Counted from the first letter of the stretch, positions 9,264 to 20,563 are shown. The stretch: DNA of 64,000 bases from Caballeronia sp. SBC1 (GCF_011493005.1 NZ_CP049157.1:1932667-1996666); one strand, 5' to 3'. Made by a program: numbers and translations. The notes: generated by a model from the sequence alone, not told the origin.

Positions 9264-9908
9264 ATGGCGAAGCCTTCCAGAACATCACTTTTTGCTGCGG
9301 CCGCCAGGTGGGATGCCGCCTCGGTCGCAGCGAATCTGGCCTTGGCGCCGGAGCTTGTCAAGGTAACCGATCCCCAAGGACGTACGGCCCTCCACCGGGC
9401 TTGTGCAGTCAAGCCCGGCGGCAATCCTCAACTCGCCGAGCCGGACGGAATCAGGACCGTTACAACGCTTCTGGAGGCGGGTGCGGAGCTCGAACGGGAA
9501 GTCCCTATGAACGAGGACGAAGGCGATTTCCGCGCAACGCCCCTTTGGTATGCCGTCGCCCGGGGCGAAAACCTGCCGCTGGTCCGGTTCCTTTTGCAGC
9601 GTGGCGCAAACGCAAGCTATTCGCTTTGGGCGGCAGTATGGCGCGACGATGATCTTCTATGTCGCACCCTGCTGAACTCCAAACCGGAGCTTGATCTCAG
9701 GGCGCATGGTGAGACACCCATTTTCTATGCCGCCCGGCTTAAGCGGCTCAAGACACTGGATCTCCTGATCAAAGCGGGAGCGGACCCGTCAATAGCGGAT
9801 TCCGCCGGCCGCGACGCGGTGGACATTGCGCGGGCAAGGCGCCTGCCCAAAGCAATCATTGACCGGCTGGAGCATCTGAAGAGCGGCATGCAGACCAGCC
9901 GTACGTGA
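9264..9908 (+). CDS. Ankyrin repeat protein
   Basis: A 214-residue soluble protein made of ankyrin-like repeats. Recognisable units include GRTALHRACA, TPLWYAVARGENLPLVRFLL followed by GANAS, and TPIFYAARLKRLKTLDLLIK followed by GADPS, covering about residues 35-190. It has no signal peptide or membrane segment and no enzymatic domain. Ankyrin proteins act as protein-binding scaffolds; the partner here is unknown. It lies 176 bases after the M3 peptidase on the same strand, with a 12-base direct repeat (CGAACGTCACAG) near 9176-9199 between them. Confidence 0.8.
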   Translation: MAKPSRTSLFAAAARWDAASVAANLALAPELVKVTDPQGRTALHRACAVKPGGNPQLAEPDGIRTVTTLLEAGAELEREVPMNEDEGDFRATPLWYAVARGENLPLVRFLLQRGANASYSLWAAVWRDDDLLCRTLLNSKPELDLRAHGETPIFYAARLKRLKTLDLLIKAGADPSIADSAGRDAVDIARARRLPKAIIDRLEHLKSGMQTSRT

Positions 9909-10031
9909 GCGCATTGAATCAGAGCGACTGGCCCGATCCATCCTCGCCCATCTGTATAGGGCGCCTTGACGGTTCATCACGCAATAATGGCGGTTCGTCG
10001 TTGGTGAGCTTAATGAACCCTGGAGGCACTC

Positions 10032-10946
10032 ATGAACCGTCGCTATGTCACGGCAGATGTATTCACGGACGAAAAATTCAAAGGCAATCCGGTCGCTGTC
10101 GTGTTGGACGCAGAAGGTTTGTCGACGAGCCAGATGCAGGCGATTACTGTCGAATTTGGTTATAGCGAAACTACATTTGTATTGCCACCCCGCGATCCCG
10201 CCAACACGGCCTGGGTAAGAATTTTTACGCCGAGCCGTGAAATTCCTTTCGCCGGACATCCGAACATTGGTACGGCGTTTGTACTGGCTGCGCGGGCGGC
10301 ATCGGGTCAGACGCCTCTGCGAGATCAACTCGTGTTTGAGGAAGCCGCGGGCCTCGTTCCTGTCACGCAACTGAAAGAGGACGGGAAGCTGGTCGGAGCG
10401 GAACTCATTGCGCCAGAGCCGTTAGTCCGGCTGTCGCAAGTGCCGCAAGACCGCGTGGCCGCTTGTCTTTCCCTGGATCCCGCCGATATCCTGGTCGACG
10501 CTCACCCACCACAGGTCGCCTCGGTCGGCCTCCCATTCGTCGTTGTTGAACTTGCGTCCCGGGATGCGCTCCGCCGGTGTACACCGAACCTCATCGCTTA
10601 TAAAGGCTTGCTGCCCATTGACGGCGCTGTGTCTATCTACGCCTATACACGCGATGCAGGCCGGGACGCGACTAACGCGGACTGCGATCTGCAAGCCCGC
10701 ATGTTCACGCCCCGCATGACAGAAGACCCGGCGACCGGGAGCGCAACCGGAGCCATGGCCGCACTGGTCGCCCAGGTCCGCGGGCAGTCGGATCTGGTGC
10801 TGCGCGTGGGTCAAGGCGTAGACATGGGGCGGCCGAGCGTCTTGATCGCCAGCGTGGATACTGACAACGGCAAGTCAAGGGTTCGCATTGGCGGTAAATG
10901 TGTCAGCGTGATGGAAGGATCGTTTTGGCTCGCGTCTTCTGACTAG
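10032..10946 (+). CDS. PhzF family isomerase/epimerase
   Basis: A 304-residue protein of the PhzF/diaminopimelate-epimerase-like fold. Expected landmarks are present: the N-terminal [20 protein letters not shown] strand, Glu46 in GYSETTFV (equivalent of the catalytic Glu of PhzF), [11 protein letters not shown], and [10 protein letters not shown] in the C-terminal half. No other phenazine genes are nearby, so the substrate is unknown; most members outside phz clusters are uncharacterised. GGAGG at 10022-10026 sets the ATG at 10032. It faces the minus-strand peptide operon tail to tail. Confidence 0.88.
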   Translation: MNRRYVTADVFTDEKFKGNPVAVVLDAEGLSTSQMQAITVEFGYSETTFVLPPRDPANTAWVRIFTPSREIPFAGHPNIGTAFVLAARAASGQTPLRDQLVFEEAAGLVPVTQLKEDGKLVGAELIAPEPLVRLSQVPQDRVAACLSLDPADILVDAHPPQVASVGLPFVVVELASRDALRRCTPNLIAYKGLLPIDGAVSIYAYTRDAGRDATNADCDLQARMFTPRMTEDPATGSATGAMAALVAQVRGQSDLVLRVGQGVDMGRPSVLIASVDTDNGKSRVRIGGKCVSVMEGSFWLASSD

Positions 10947-11028
10947 ACGGACGCGTCGGCGAGGCTTGAGGCTGGCAGTCAATTCGACATGGAACGTTCT
11001 GCAATGCACGGCGCAAGCCTCCGCCCCC

Positions 11029-11862
11029 TCACCGCAGCATGAACGACATCGCCGACAAGCAGTTCAACATACGCACCACATGTTCGACGGACGCTGCGTT
11101 AAAGCGCAGCGTCACACCATCCACTCGCGTCAGCGACGGCCACTGACAAAACAGATCGGCAAGCGCAGTAGTCTGCACACGCAGTTCGCATTCAACGGGT
11201 GCGGATGACACGCGCGCGGCATCTCGAATCGTGCCCTCCACCACATGACGCTCAACAACCGCGCGCGCCGCGCGCTCGATCGCCATGCACGCGCTTTCCG
11301 GCGTCTGTGTCACGCCACTCGCGTGACCGGTCGCGTTCTTGGTAACGACGAAGCTGGCATCCGGGAATTGTGCTCGCGTTTCCTCGGCGAAAACATCGTC
11401 GCCTGAAAGCAGCACGACATGCGCACCGTATTGCGCAGCCAGTGCGCCATACAACCCTGCTTCACCGGTCTCCACGCCGTTCAACAACACCCGCGCAAAC
11501 GCGAAGCTATTAACGGTGTGGGCCAGAATGCCGCGGCTCTGCGACATCGCGTGGTATCCGATCATGAATACGAGTTCGGCTCCGTATTCCAGCCCCGCCA
11601 TCATGCCGAGTGTCCGGGGTTTTCCGAGCACGACTTGCGCGCGGGTATCGAGCAGATCCGGCAGCAAGTTGCGGAATCCGCCGTGCGAATCGTTGACCCA
11701 GACCCGGGTTGCGCCGCCCGTAAATGCTCCTTGTATCGCGGCATTTGCCTCAAGCGTCATCCAGCGTCGAGCGCGTTCATATTCGCCATTGCCCGCACGC
11801 GTTTGCTCGGGATTAAACACACCCGCGATGCCTTCTATATCGACTGAAATCAGGACGTTCAT
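11029..11862 (-). CDS. dppA: M55 family D-aminopeptidase
   Basis: A 277-residue zinc D-aminopeptidase like Bacillus DppA, which removes N-terminal D-amino acids from peptides. All metal-site residues of the family appear at near-identical positions: Asp8 and Glu10 in SVDIEG, His60 in NDSHGG, His104 in GYHAM, and Glu134 in TGEAG. The frame is open further upstream, but ATG 11862 gives the canonical family N-terminus MNVLISVDIEG. It is the last gene of the operon, 19 bases after the P1 peptidase. The context implies it works on peptides brought in by the adjacent ABC importer. Confidence 0.9.
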   Translation of the reverse strand: MNVLISVDIEGIAGVFNPEQTRAGNGEYERARRWMTLEANAAIQGAFTGGATRVWVNDSHGGFRNLLPDLLDTRAQVVLGKPRTLGMMAGLEYGAELVFMIGYHAMSQSRGILAHTVNSFAFARVLLNGVETGEAGLYGALAAQYGAHVVLLSGDDVFAEETRAQFPDASFVVTKNATGHASGVTQTPESACMAIERAARAVVERHVVEGTIRDAARVSSAPVECELRVQTTALADLFCQWPSLTRVDGVTLRFNAASVEHVVRMLNCLSAMSFMLR

Positions 11863-11881
11863 GGGGAAGATAAAGGCCAGG

Positions 11882-12952
11882 TCAGGTGAGCAGCCGCGCG
11901 ATATCCGGCGCCGCGTCGAGTAATGAAAGACGTCGATGGCCATCGCGGCCCGACAGCGAGGTAGCGCTCCAGAGCGCGTCGACAATAGCTTGTTCGACGC
12001 TATCCGCACAGGCCTGGAAGAGCGGGTCGAGGCGGGCATCGGCGAGGATGGGAGGCGGAGTAATGAGGCTGGCGTCGTGGGGCACCGTGTAGGCCGTCGA
12101 GAAGGCCAATGCGATATCTCCGCTGCCGTGTCCGTAGACTGAACCGGTCCGCGCCAGACTGGCTGCGGCGCGCATGGATAAGCGTTTCAGTTGGCGTGCG
12201 TCGAGCGCAGCGTCCACGGCAATGATCATGATGATCGAGCCCTGCTCAGGTTTGGTAGCAGTAGCATGGGCGTTGCGCTCCGCCAGTATCCGGCCGATGG
12301 GTTTGCCTGCGAGCGTGAGCATAGGCAGTCGGCCGAAGTTAGCGAGCACCAAAGCACCCACGGTGACCGTCTTCCCCGCGACAGATACCACGCGCGAAGC
12401 CGTGCCTATGCCCCCCTTCAGGTCGAAGCACGACATGCCGCGCCCCGCACCCACCGAGCCGCTGGCTACCTCGATGCTTGCCGCGTCGCTCGCTCGCAGG
12501 TAGTGTTCGCCTCTGACCGCCAGCGCCTGGATATCGTTCAGGTAACCGTCGTTGCATTCAAACACGAGCGGATTCACCGTCGGCCATTCGCGTCCGACTT
12601 GCGGATTGGCACGGATCGTTGCGCGAATCTGCGCCTCAGCGACCGCCCCGACACCAAACGTATTGGTCAACGCGATCGGCGTCTCCAGCACGCCGAGTTC
12701 GTCAACCTGCATGAGACCGATGCTCTTGCCGAAGCCGTTGATCACGGTTACGGCAGCCGGCACCTTGCTGCGAAATGGATCGCCCCCGGGATCGCCTCCA
12801 TGCGGATGAATGACCGTCACACCGGTTTGAACCGGTCCGTCGTCCAGCGTGAAATGGCCGACCGTCACGCCCGCTACATCGGCGATAGTCCCAAGCGGCC
12901 CGCTCGGCAACGCGCCAATAGCGGGCTTGAGGGGCAAATGCGTGTCGCTCAT
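11882..12952 (-). CDS. P1 family aminopeptidase (DmpA type)
   Basis: A 356-residue member of MEROPS family P1 (L-aminopeptidase/D-esterase DmpA, beta-peptidyl aminopeptidase BapA). These are Ntn-type enzymes that self-cleave before a catalytic serine; here the expected site is Gly238/Ser239 in [13 protein letters not shown]. The substrate-channel motif [13 protein letters not shown] is also present. Family members cleave N-terminal residues from peptides with D-, beta- or ordinary amino acids, which fits the M55 and isoaspartyl peptidases in the same operon. Its start overlaps the stop of the preceding permease (ATGA at 12949-12952), indicating translational coupling. Confidence 0.9.
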   Translation of the reverse strand: MSDTHLPLKPAIGALPSGPLGTIADVAGVTVGHFTLDDGPVQTGVTVIHPHGGDPGGDPFRSKVPAAVTVINGFGKSIGLMQVDELGVLETPIALTNTFGVGAVAEAQIRATIRANPQVGREWPTVNPLVFECNDGYLNDIQALAVRGEHYLRASDAASIEVASGSVGAGRGMSCFDLKGGIGTASRVVSVAGKTVTVGALVLANFGRLPMLTLAGKPIGRILAERNAHATATKPEQGSIIMIIAVDAALDARQLKRLSMRAAASLARTGSVYGHGSGDIALAFSTAYTVPHDASLITPPPILADARLDPLFQACADSVEQAIVDALWSATSLSGRDGHRRLSLLDAAPDIARLLT

Positions 12953-13857
12953 GGCCGGTCGAGCTTCGGATCGAGCGCGTCGCGCAAACCGTCGCCGAGC
13001 AGGTTGAACGCCAGCACGGTCACGAAAATGGCAAGACTCGGAAACAACGCGATATGCGGTGCCGTCACCATGTCTGCGCGCGCCTCGTTAAGCATGGCGC
13101 CCCACTCCGGCGTAGGCGGTTGTGCGCCAAGACCGAGGAACGACAGGCTCGCCGCGGTAATGATCGAGGTACCAATACGCATCGTGAAGTACACCACTAC
13201 GGACGATATGGTCCCCGGCAGGATATGCCGCATGATGATGGTCCAGTCCGACGCGCCTATGCTTCGAGCCGCCTCAATATACGTCAGCCGCTTGAGCATC
13301 AGCGTATTGCCGCGCACGAGCCGTGCAAACGCCGGAATGCTGAAGATGGACACCGCGCAGATCACGTTGACCATGCCGTTGCCGAGAATGGCGACCACGC
13401 CGATCGCAAGCAGGATGCCCGGGAATGCGAACAGGACGTCTGCCACGCGCATGGTGATGCGATCCCACCAGCCTTCGTAGTAACCGGCAAGCAGACCGAA
13501 GAAAGTGCCGATCGCAGCGCCAATGGCAACCGACAGGAAACCCGCAGCAAGCGAGATGCGAGCGCCCGAAAGAATCCGGCTGAAGATGTCCCGACCCAAT
13601 GAATCGACGCCAAACCAATGCGCCATGGATGGCGCTGCGTTCAGCGCGTCGTAGTCGAAATAGTTCTCCGGATCGTACGGAACAATGTGCGGCGCCACGA
13701 TCGCGACCACCACGAGCAGCAGCACCACGACGCCCGCTGCGAGCGCTACGTGTTGCTTGCGGAACTTGCGCCAGAACTCGCCCCAGGGCGTGCGGATCGC
13801 GCTGTCTGCCTGTGTTTCGGGCGCCACGATATTTACCTTGCTGCTTGTCGTGCTCAT
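12949..13857 (-). CDS. gsiD: Peptide ABC importer, permease (GsiD/DppC type)
   Basis: A 302-residue inner-membrane permease of the peptide/nickel ABC importer class, with six predicted membrane segments. The cytoplasmic EAA loop that docks on the ATPase is seen in [20 protein letters not shown]. The extended N-terminus ([20 protein letters not shown]) is typical of DppC/GsiD subunits. ATG 13857 was chosen because the family N-terminus starts there. It pairs with the GsiC-like permease 7 bases upstream. The Gsi name reflects gene order and similarity; dipeptide or other peptide specificity is equally possible. Confidence 0.87.
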   Translation of the reverse strand: MSTTSSKVNIVAPETQADSAIRTPWGEFWRKFRKQHVALAAGVVVLLLVVVAIVAPHIVPYDPENYFDYDALNAAPSMAHWFGVDSLGRDIFSRILSGARISLAAGFLSVAIGAAIGTFFGLLAGYYEGWWDRITMRVADVLFAFPGILLAIGVVAILGNGMVNVICAVSIFSIPAFARLVRGNTLMLKRLTYIEAARSIGASDWTIIMRHILPGTISSVVVYFTMRIGTSIITAASLSFLGLGAQPPTPEWGAMLNEARADMVTAPHIALFPSLAIFVTVLAFNLLGDGLRDALDPKLDRP

Positions 13858-13864
13858 GCGGACC

Positions 13865-14785
13865 TCACTTGAAACGGATAGTCGGATTGATGACGGCATA
13901 CAGCACGTCGACAACCAGATTGATGACAATGAACTCAAGCGAAAACAACAGCACTTCTGCCTGGATCACCGGATAGTCGCGCATGGAAACGGCATCGATC
14001 AGCAGGCGCCCGAGTCCCGGCCAGTTGAACACGACCTCGACCACAATGGAGCCGCCTAGCAGGAAGCCGAACTGGAGCCCCATCATGGTGACGACTGGAA
14101 TCATCGCGTTGCGCAGGCTGTGCTTTACGATCACCAGCCACTCCGGCACGCCCTTGGCGCGCGCGGTGCGCACGAAGTCCTCGTGCATCACTTCGACGAA
14201 CGACGCACGCGTGAAGCGCGCCATGACCGCGGCAACCGCTGCGCCAAGCGTCAGCGAAGGCAGCACGTAGCTTTTCCATGAGCCATCGCCGACTACCGGT
14301 AGCCAGCCCAGTTGTACCGAAAAGATTTCCATCAGCAGCATGCCGAGTGCAAACGCGGGGAATGAAATACCCGATACCGCCAGCGTCATGCCGAGGCGGT
14401 CCGGCCATCGATTACGCCATACCGCCGACGTTATCCCCACCGCCATCCCAAAGACTACCGCCCACACCATGCTCACCAACGTCAGCAGCAAGGTCGGCAT
14501 GAAGCGTTCACCGATCTCGGCGCTGACGGGCCGTTTGCTGCGTGTCGAGACGCCGAAGTCGCCGTGCGCAATGCGCCAGAAAAAGTGCACGAATTGCTGC
14601 GGCAGCGGTTTGTCGAGACCGAGGTCGCTGCGTACCAGAGCGACAGTGGCCTCGTCGGCTTCGGGACCGGCGGCAAGACGCGCCGGGTCCCCCGGCAACA
14701 GATGCACGAACAGGAAGACCAGCACGGCGACGATAAAAAGCGTCGGCAGCAGGCCCAGGAGACGTTTGACGAGAAAGTTCAGCAT
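13865..14785 (-). CDS. gsiC: Peptide ABC importer, permease (GsiC/DppB type)
   Basis: A 306-residue permease with the DppB/GsiC hallmarks: N-terminal [19 protein letters not shown], then LLPGDPA, a periplasmic loop with [12 protein letters not shown], and the EAA-type loop [20 protein letters not shown]. It forms the membrane channel with the GsiD-like subunit downstream. ATG 14785 ([10 protein letters not shown]) matches the usual start. It follows the binding-protein gene after about 116 bases, the largest gap inside this operon. Confidence 0.87.
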   Translation of the reverse strand: MLNFLVKRLLGLLPTLFIVAVLVFLFVHLLPGDPARLAAGPEADEATVALVRSDLGLDKPLPQQFVHFFWRIAHGDFGVSTRSKRPVSAEIGERFMPTLLLTLVSMVWAVVFGMAVGITSAVWRNRWPDRLGMTLAVSGISFPAFALGMLLMEIFSVQLGWLPVVGDGSWKSYVLPSLTLGAAVAAVMARFTRASFVEVMHEDFVRTARAKGVPEWLVIVKHSLRNAMIPVVTMMGLQFGFLLGGSIVVEVVFNWPGLGRLLIDAVSMRDYPVIQAEVLLFSLEFIVINLVVDVLYAVINPTIRFK

Positions 14786-14901
14786 GAAGGCGATCCGGCT
14801 GTCATGCAGCCGCCGTGGCCCGACGTTCCCGGCCACAGCACACAACAGCAAAAGAGACTAGGAAGCCGTCCGGCATGACGAGCCGGACAACGAGATAAAC
14901 C

Positions 14902-16464
14902 CTACTTGATAGCGATCTCATCGAAGTTGAACGAACCGTCCGGCGCCACATAGGCACCCGACAGACGTTTGCTGCGCGCATAGAGCAGCTTCTCCTGAGC
15001 CAGAAAAATCCACGGCGCGTCGGCCCAGATGCGCTTTTGCGCGTCTGTGTAGAGCGCTGTCTTCTGCGCGCGGTCGGTGGTCTCGAGCGCCTTCGACAAA
15101 TCGGCGTCGACAGTATCGTTCTTGTAGTAAGCGGTGTTCGCGAGCTTCGGCGGGGTTGACGCCGAGGCCAGCAGAGGCGAGATCGCCCAGTCCGCTTCAC
15201 CCGTCGACGAGGACCAGCCGATGTAATACATCCTGACGGGCGCGGTTGCCGGGTCCGGTGCGCTCTCGACCTTCGCCACGCGCTGCCCCGCTTCGAGCGC
15301 TTCCACTTGCACCTTCACGCCGACCTGCGCGAGTTGCTGCTGCACGAATTGAATGACCTTTTGCGAGGTCGAATTGTTATACGCCGACCAGAGGGTCGAC
15401 TCGAAACCGTTCGGATAACCGGCCTCTTTCAGCAGGGCGCGCGCTCGGGCCGGATCGTACGGCCAAGGCCCGGTTTTCATTGCGTAGTCCACGCCCTGGG
15501 GCACGACACCGTCGGCTGGCGTGGCGTACCCTGAGAACGCCACCTTCGTGAGCGCGTCCTTGTTCACTGCATAGTTCAGCGCTTCGCGGACCTTCGGGTT
15601 ATCGAACGGTTTCTTCGTCACGTTCAGGCTGATATAACGCACGATGATCGACGGCCCGGCAAACAAGTCGACCTTTGGATCGGCCTTGAGCATGGCAGCC
15701 TGTTCATACGGCACCTGAAAGGCGAAGTCAGCCTCGCCGGTGCGCATCAGCGCGGAACGCGTGTTGTTGTCGACAACAGGCTTCCAGTCAATAGCATCAA
15801 TCTTCGGATACCCCGTCTTCCAATAGCCGGCGAACTTCTTCACCGTCAGGTCGCCCGCCGGGTCCCACTTCACGAATTCGAATGGGCCCGTGCCGACCGG
15901 ATGAAAGCCAATGTCCTTGCCCCACTTCGTCATCGCAGCGGGCGAGATCATTACCGCCGACGGATGTGCGAGCACGTTGATGAACGCGGAGAACGGCGTC
16001 TTGAGCGTGACCTTGACTGTGTACGGATCAACCACTTCGGTTTTCTCGATGCGGTTGAACATGTTGTAGCGCTTGAGCTTGTTCGCCGGGTCGGTCACCC
16101 GGTCAAAGTTGGCCTTCACTGCCGCAGCGTTGAAGTCGGTGCCATCCTGGAACTTGACGCCCTGGCGCAACTTGAACGTGTAGACGCGTGCATCGGGGCT
16201 CGCTTCGTAGCTGGTTGCCAGCACGTTCACGAGCTTCATGTCTTTGTCGAAACCGAACAGGCCTTGGTAGAACGACTTCGCGGCAGCTTGCGAGAGCGTG
16301 TCGTTGGCGTCATAGGGATCGAGGGTCGTAAAGGTCGATGCAACGGCCATCACGGCGGTTTGTCCGGCGTGCGCCGTACCGCTCGCGAGCATGGCGAAAA
16401 CTACCGCGCCGCCGGCCAGCAGCGCGCGCAAACGAAACGGAGAAGACAGGACAAGCGAGGTCAT
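14902..16464 (-). CDS. gsiB: Peptide ABC importer, periplasmic binding protein (GsiB type)
   Basis: A 520-residue SBP_bac_5 family solute-binding protein. A signal peptide is visible ([20 protein letters not shown], with likely cleavage after AHA). Domain landmarks follow in order: [35 protein letters not shown], and the C-terminal half with [19 protein letters not shown]. Members bind oligopeptides, glutathione or murein peptides in the periplasm and deliver them to the permeases. The start at ATG 16464 gives a standard signal peptide, although the frame is open upstream. Which peptide it binds cannot be read from the sequence. Confidence 0.88.
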   Translation of the reverse strand: MTSLVLSSPFRLRALLAGGAVVFAMLASGTAHAGQTAVMAVASTFTTLDPYDANDTLSQAAAKSFYQGLFGFDKDMKLVNVLATSYEASPDARVYTFKLRQGVKFQDGTDFNAAAVKANFDRVTDPANKLKRYNMFNRIEKTEVVDPYTVKVTLKTPFSAFINVLAHPSAVMISPAAMTKWGKDIGFHPVGTGPFEFVKWDPAGDLTVKKFAGYWKTGYPKIDAIDWKPVVDNNTRSALMRTGEADFAFQVPYEQAAMLKADPKVDLFAGPSIIVRYISLNVTKKPFDNPKVREALNYAVNKDALTKVAFSGYATPADGVVPQGVDYAMKTGPWPYDPARARALLKEAGYPNGFESTLWSAYNNSTSQKVIQFVQQQLAQVGVKVQVEALEAGQRVAKVESAPDPATAPVRMYYIGWSSSTGEADWAISPLLASASTPPKLANTAYYKNDTVDADLSKALETTDRAQKTALYTDAQKRIWADAPWIFLAQEKLLYARSKRLSGAYVAPDGSFNFDEIAIK

Positions 16465-16551
16465 AAGGGTGGGCTCCAGGCAGCTTGGTAATAAAAACAG
16501 GTAAGCAAGGTTGCGATGAAAAACGTCCGGCGCTTGAGTGATCACAAACGA

Positions 16552-18465
16552 TCAGTACGCACCGCCAATTCGATGTCCGGCAACAAAATGGTCCGGACCG
16601 ACCATGACGAGCGGGGCGAACACCGGCTCGTCGTGAAGCGCGCGAATCGGGCTTGGCATTTCATCGACAGCAAGCACGCGCTTCGCGTGGCGCCGCGCCG
16701 GATCGGCAACCGGCACCGCGCCCATGAGTTTTTTCGTATAGGCGTGCTGCGGCGCTTCGAACACCGCGCGGCGCGGCCCGATCTCGACGATCTGCCCGAG
16801 ATACATCACCGCCACGCGATGGCTGACCCGCTCGACCACCGCCATGTCATGCGAAATGAACAGATAAGCGACGCCAAGTTCACGCTGCAGATCGAGCATC
16901 AGGTTCACGATCTGCGCCTGCACGGACACATCAAGCGCTGACACGGATTCATCGGCGACGACTACTTTCGGATTCAATGCGAGCGCACGGGCAATGGCTA
17001 TGCGCTGTCGTTGTCCGCCAGAAAATTCGTGCGGATAACGGCGCGCCGCTTCGGCCGGCAGGCCCACCTTGTCGAGCAGCCATGCAACCCGCGCCTGTGC
17101 TTCGGCGCCTTGCGATACGCCGTGTACGAGCAGAGGCTCCATGATCGAGAAGCCAACCGTCAGGCGCGGGTTCAAGGACGAGAACGGGTCCTGGAAAATA
17201 AACTGGATGTCGCGGCGCAACGCCTGCAACGCGGGTCCGGTCAGTGAGCTGATCTCGTTGCCGTTGAACTCGATCGAACCGCTCTGGCTTTCCACGAGCC
17301 TCAGCAACGAGCGGCCCGTGGTGGATTTGCCGCAGCCCGATTCGCCCACCAGCGCAAGCGTTTCGCCGGGACGCAGGTCGAAGCTCACGCGTTCAACCGC
17401 GTGCACGCGGCCTGTCACGCGGCCGAACAGACCGGTCCTGACCGGGAAGCGCGTGACCAGATCACGCACCCGGAGGATCGGCGGCGTGGCATCGGCAATA
17501 GCCGGCTGTGGTTCATACGCGACCGCTGGCGCCGGAACCAGTGTTTCATCGGCACCGGCCTGTTCCACGGTGAGAATCGGAAACTTGGCCGGCGAGTGAG
17601 TGCCGGACATCGCGCCAAGACGCGGAACCGCGGCCAGCAACGCTTTCGTGTAGGGATGCGAAGGTTTGGCAAACAGCGCTCCGGATTCGCCCTCCTCTAC
17701 CTTCTCACCGTGATACATCACCAGCACGCGGTCAGCCACTTCAGCGACTACACCCATGTCATGCGTGATAAAGATCACGCCCATGTTCATCTCGTCCTGC
17801 AAGCCACGGATCAGTTGCAGGATCTGCGCCTGGATCGTGACGTCGAGCGCGGTGGTCGGTTCATCGGCGATCAGCAGCGCGGGCTTGCATGAGAGCGCCA
17901 TTGCAATCATCACGCGTTGGCGCATGCCGCCGGACAACTGATGCGGAAACCGCGCTGCCACGCGGCGCGCTTCGGGAATACGCACGAGTTCAAGCAAACG
18001 CAAGGTTTCCGCGCGGGCAGCGCTGCGGCTCTTGTGCTGATGCAACTCGATCGCTTCGCCGATCTGATCGCCCACGGTGAACACCGGGTTAAGCGATGTC
18101 ATGGGCTCCTGGAAGATCATCGCGATGTCTGCACCGCGTATTGAACGCATCGTGCCGGACGAAGCGCGCGCGAGATCGAGTACGTGGCCGTCACGCCGCC
18201 GGAACGCAATGGAGCCGCTGGAAATGCGGCCGCCGCCATGCTCGATCAGGCGCATCAGTGCGAGCGAAGTCACCGACTTGCCCGACCCCGATTCACCGAC
18301 AATCGCGAGTGTCTCGCCGCGATCGACCGTCAGCGACAGGTTGCGCACCGCGTTAAAAGCCTTGTCGCCCTGGCGGAACGCGATCGAAAGATCGTCGACG
18401 GCAAGCACGCGTTGCGGCGGCAAGGTGTCCAGACGTGGTTGTGCAATGTGCGGTGAAATCGGCAC
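16552..18465 (-). CDS. gsiA: Peptide ABC importer, double ATPase (GsiA type)
   Basis: A 637-residue fusion of two ABC ATPases, as in E. coli GsiA (YliA). Domain 1 has Walker A GESGSGKS at residues 57-64, signature LSGGMRQR and Walker [13 protein letters not shown]. Domain 2 (from about residue 325) has [11 protein letters not shown], signature [10 protein letters not shown] and [11 protein letters not shown]. Both carry the oligopeptide-type C-terminal extension ([10 protein letters not shown] and [10 protein letters not shown]). The start is GTG 18465 with TGAGGA about 8 bases upstream. It powers the GsiBCD-like importer encoded directly downstream. Confidence 0.9.
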   Translation of the reverse strand: MPISPHIAQPRLDTLPPQRVLAVDDLSIAFRQGDKAFNAVRNLSLTVDRGETLAIVGESGSGKSVTSLALMRLIEHGGGRISSGSIAFRRRDGHVLDLARASSGTMRSIRGADIAMIFQEPMTSLNPVFTVGDQIGEAIELHQHKSRSAARAETLRLLELVRIPEARRVAARFPHQLSGGMRQRVMIAMALSCKPALLIADEPTTALDVTIQAQILQLIRGLQDEMNMGVIFITHDMGVVAEVADRVLVMYHGEKVEEGESGALFAKPSHPYTKALLAAVPRLGAMSGTHSPAKFPILTVEQAGADETLVPAPAVAYEPQPAIADATPPILRVRDLVTRFPVRTGLFGRVTGRVHAVERVSFDLRPGETLALVGESGCGKSTTGRSLLRLVESQSGSIEFNGNEISSLTGPALQALRRDIQFIFQDPFSSLNPRLTVGFSIMEPLLVHGVSQGAEAQARVAWLLDKVGLPAEAARRYPHEFSGGQRQRIAIARALALNPKVVVADESVSALDVSVQAQIVNLMLDLQRELGVAYLFISHDMAVVERVSHRVAVMYLGQIVEIGPRRAVFEAPQHAYTKKLMGAVPVADPARRHAKRVLAVDEMPSPIRALHDEPVFAPLVMVGPDHFVAGHRIGGAY

Positions 18466-18537
18466 GATGTTTTCCTCAGGAGGTGAACGCGGCCCGGGCG
18501 ATGATTCGCGCAGTGCCGAGCAGCAAAAGAACGAACG

Positions 18538-19518
18538 TCAGCGATAAATCGCCGTTACGGGTGCTTCTCCGACCCGCGCGAAACCGCGATACATGCCGTC
18601 GGTATTGAACGGCAACGTGACGTTGCCGCGCGCGTCGACGGCGATCAGTCCACCGCGGCCATTAATGCGCGGCAGCCGTTTCATCACGACATCGGTCGCA
18701 GCTTCTTCCAGCGATACCCCGCGATACGCCATTTGCGCAGCCACGTCGTAAGCGGCGACCATCCGCATGAACATCTCGCCGGAGCCCGTTGTGGAGACGG
18801 CACAAGTGGCATCGTCGGCATAGCAGCCTGCACCGATCAACGGGGTGTCGCCCACCCGCCCGGCTTGCTTGTTGGTGACGCCGCCTGTTGACGTGGCGGC
18901 AGCGAGGTGCCCGTGCTGGTCGAGCGCGACCGCACCGACCGTACCGAACTTTCGATTCGGATCGATAGGTTCGTGCGGCGTGGGCTCTGCGCCGCCACCT
19001 GTCAACGTCGCGCCATCGTGATCGAGCATTACGCGCTGCTGGCCGCGTGCAAGCAGCCATTGCTTGTGACGGGCGTCAGTATGGAAATACGCAGGGTCGA
19101 CCAATTCGAACCCCTGCGCCACGGCAAATGCTTCCGCACCGCCGCCGGTGAACATCACATGGTCGCTGACGTCCAGCACGCGGCGCGCGACGAGGATCGG
19201 GTTGCGCACGCGCGTCACGCAGCAGATCGCGCCCGCTTCCAGCGTGCTGCCGTCCATGATCGACGCGTCAAGTTCGTGCGTGCCGTCGGCGGTGAAAACG
19301 GCACCGCGTCCCGCGTTGAACAACGGGTTGTCTTCGAGCAGACGGACGGCTTCGCTCACGGCGTCGAGTGCGCTGCCACCGGTGGCCAGTACGCCTTGAC
19401 CTGCTGCGAGGATGTCGTTCAGGCTCGCGTGGTAGCGCTGCTCTGCTTCGGAGTCCATCAGTGTGCGCAAAATGGTGCCTGCGCCGCCGTGAATGGCAAT
19501 GACTGCGGTCGGGTTCAT
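18538..19518 (-). CDS. iaaA: Isoaspartyl peptidase/L-asparaginase (plant type)
   Basis: A 326-residue Ntn hydrolase of the IaaA/EcAIII family, which hydrolyses beta-aspartyl dipeptides and, more weakly, L-asparagine. Autocleavage before Thr193 in KFGTVGAVALD would release the nucleophile. The N-terminal HGGAGT, NAGRGAVFT, the substrate-loop region GRVGDTPLIGAG, and STTGSGEMFMR are all present. In E. coli iaaA also sits directly upstream of gsiABCD, so this order is conserved. Its first bases overlap the end of the RpiR gene (ATGA at 19515-19518). Confidence 0.92.
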   Translation of the reverse strand: MNPTAVIAIHGGAGTILRTLMDSEAEQRYHASLNDILAAGQGVLATGGSALDAVSEAVRLLEDNPLFNAGRGAVFTADGTHELDASIMDGSTLEAGAICCVTRVRNPILVARRVLDVSDHVMFTGGGAEAFAVAQGFELVDPAYFHTDARHKQWLLARGQQRVMLDHDGATLTGGGAEPTPHEPIDPNRKFGTVGAVALDQHGHLAAATSTGGVTNKQAGRVGDTPLIGAGCYADDATCAVSTTGSGEMFMRMVAAYDVAAQMAYRGVSLEEAATDVVMKRLPRINGRGGLIAVDARGNVTLPFNTDGMYRGFARVGEAPVTAIYR

Positions 19519-20504
19519 CGTTTCGGCTGTTTGTTGAGTCGTGGATTACTGGATGACCGGGGTTTGCTTGGCGGGCGATCCGATGAGCCCGGCGTTGACG
19601 GGCTGCTTTCGCTGGACGGCGTTTCGGTCAGCCACGGCAACACGAATTCGGTCATGTCCGCGGCAGCTTTGGCCGAGCGTTCGGTGCGATAAGCAACGGC
19701 GTCGCAGAGTGCTTCGATAACAGCCAGCACCGCTGCGTCGGAATTGGCCGCGAGCCGGCGTTCTGCACGGACACACAGCGTCAGGTCCGCGAACTGCCCA
19801 AGCGGTGAATTCACGCTGTCGGTCAAGGCGAGCACGCGGGCACCCAGGCTCGCGGCACGGCGTGCGAGCTGGATCGTGTCGTCGACATAACGCGGAAATG
19901 CAATGCCGATCACGAGATCGCCCTCGCCTGCGCTGAAGAGCCGGCGCGCTGCGTGCGTCGGCCCGCCAACGAACGCAAGCGATTGCACGTTGTCGTGATA
20001 GGGCATCAGGCCGTGCTCCATCAGCCCGGCCAGAAATGCGCTAGCGCCTGCTCCGAGCACGAACACGCGGCGCGCTGCAAGAATGGCTTCTACCGCTGCA
20101 TCCGCCGCGGCGCCGTCAATGGCGCTGCGTGTCAAACGCAGGTTGACTTCGGCCTGTTCAAGCGACGCACCGAGCAATTCGTCACCGCTCGCGGGCGATT
20201 CCTGCGCCGAACGCAAGCGCTCAACTGGAGCAAGCGTCGCTTCGAAACCTCGCACCAGCGCGCCGCGAAATGCCGGATATCCGTCAAAGCCCAACGCACG
20301 TGCGAAGCGATTCGCGGTCGCCACGGAGGCGCCGACGGCATCCGCCAGTTCATCTATACGCATGGTCGCCGCACGGAACAAGTTGGCCTGAACATAGGCG
20401 CCCATGCGCCGATGAATTGGCGTCAGGCCCGGCATTGCCGCCACGATAAGTGCCGCGATACTCAGTCCGGACGGACCGGATACAGCGGGCGGATGATCTG
20501 CCAT
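19515..20504 (-). CDS. MurR/RpiR family regulator of the peptide operon
   Basis: A 329-residue transcription regulator. An N-terminal HTH (RIDELADAVGASVATANRFA, about residues 49-68) is followed by a SIS domain (about 125-260), which in this family binds a phosphosugar or similar effector (VFVLGAGASAFLAG). The C-terminus is a Ser/Pro/Arg-rich tail of low complexity after about residue 290, unusual for the family. As first gene of the operon it probably controls its own transcription; an inverted repeat at 20564-20593 is the candidate operator. An effector derived from cell-wall sugar would fit murein-peptide uptake, but this is inference. Confidence 0.85.
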   Translation of the reverse strand: MADHPPAVSGPSGLSIAALIVAAMPGLTPIHRRMGAYVQANLFRAATMRIDELADAVGASVATANRFARALGFDGYPAFRGALVRGFEATLAPVERLRSAQESPASGDELLGASLEQAEVNLRLTRSAIDGAAADAAVEAILAARRVFVLGAGASAFLAGLMEHGLMPYHDNVQSLAFVGGPTHAARRLFSAGEGDLVIGIAFPRYVDDTIQLARRAASLGARVLALTDSVNSPLGQFADLTLCVRAERRLAANSDAAVLAVIEALCDAVAYRTERSAKAAADMTEFVLPWLTETPSSESSPSTPGSSDRPPSKPRSSSNPRLNKQPKR

Positions 20505-20563
20505 GAGGAAGGATCAGCAAGAAGCCGAGGAAGTGACGATGAAAGTATATTTACACAAAATTT

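Noticed and set aside
12191..13480. 429-codon plus-strand open frame
   Set aside because: Spans the antisense of two real genes (P1 peptidase and permease) and has no domain signs.
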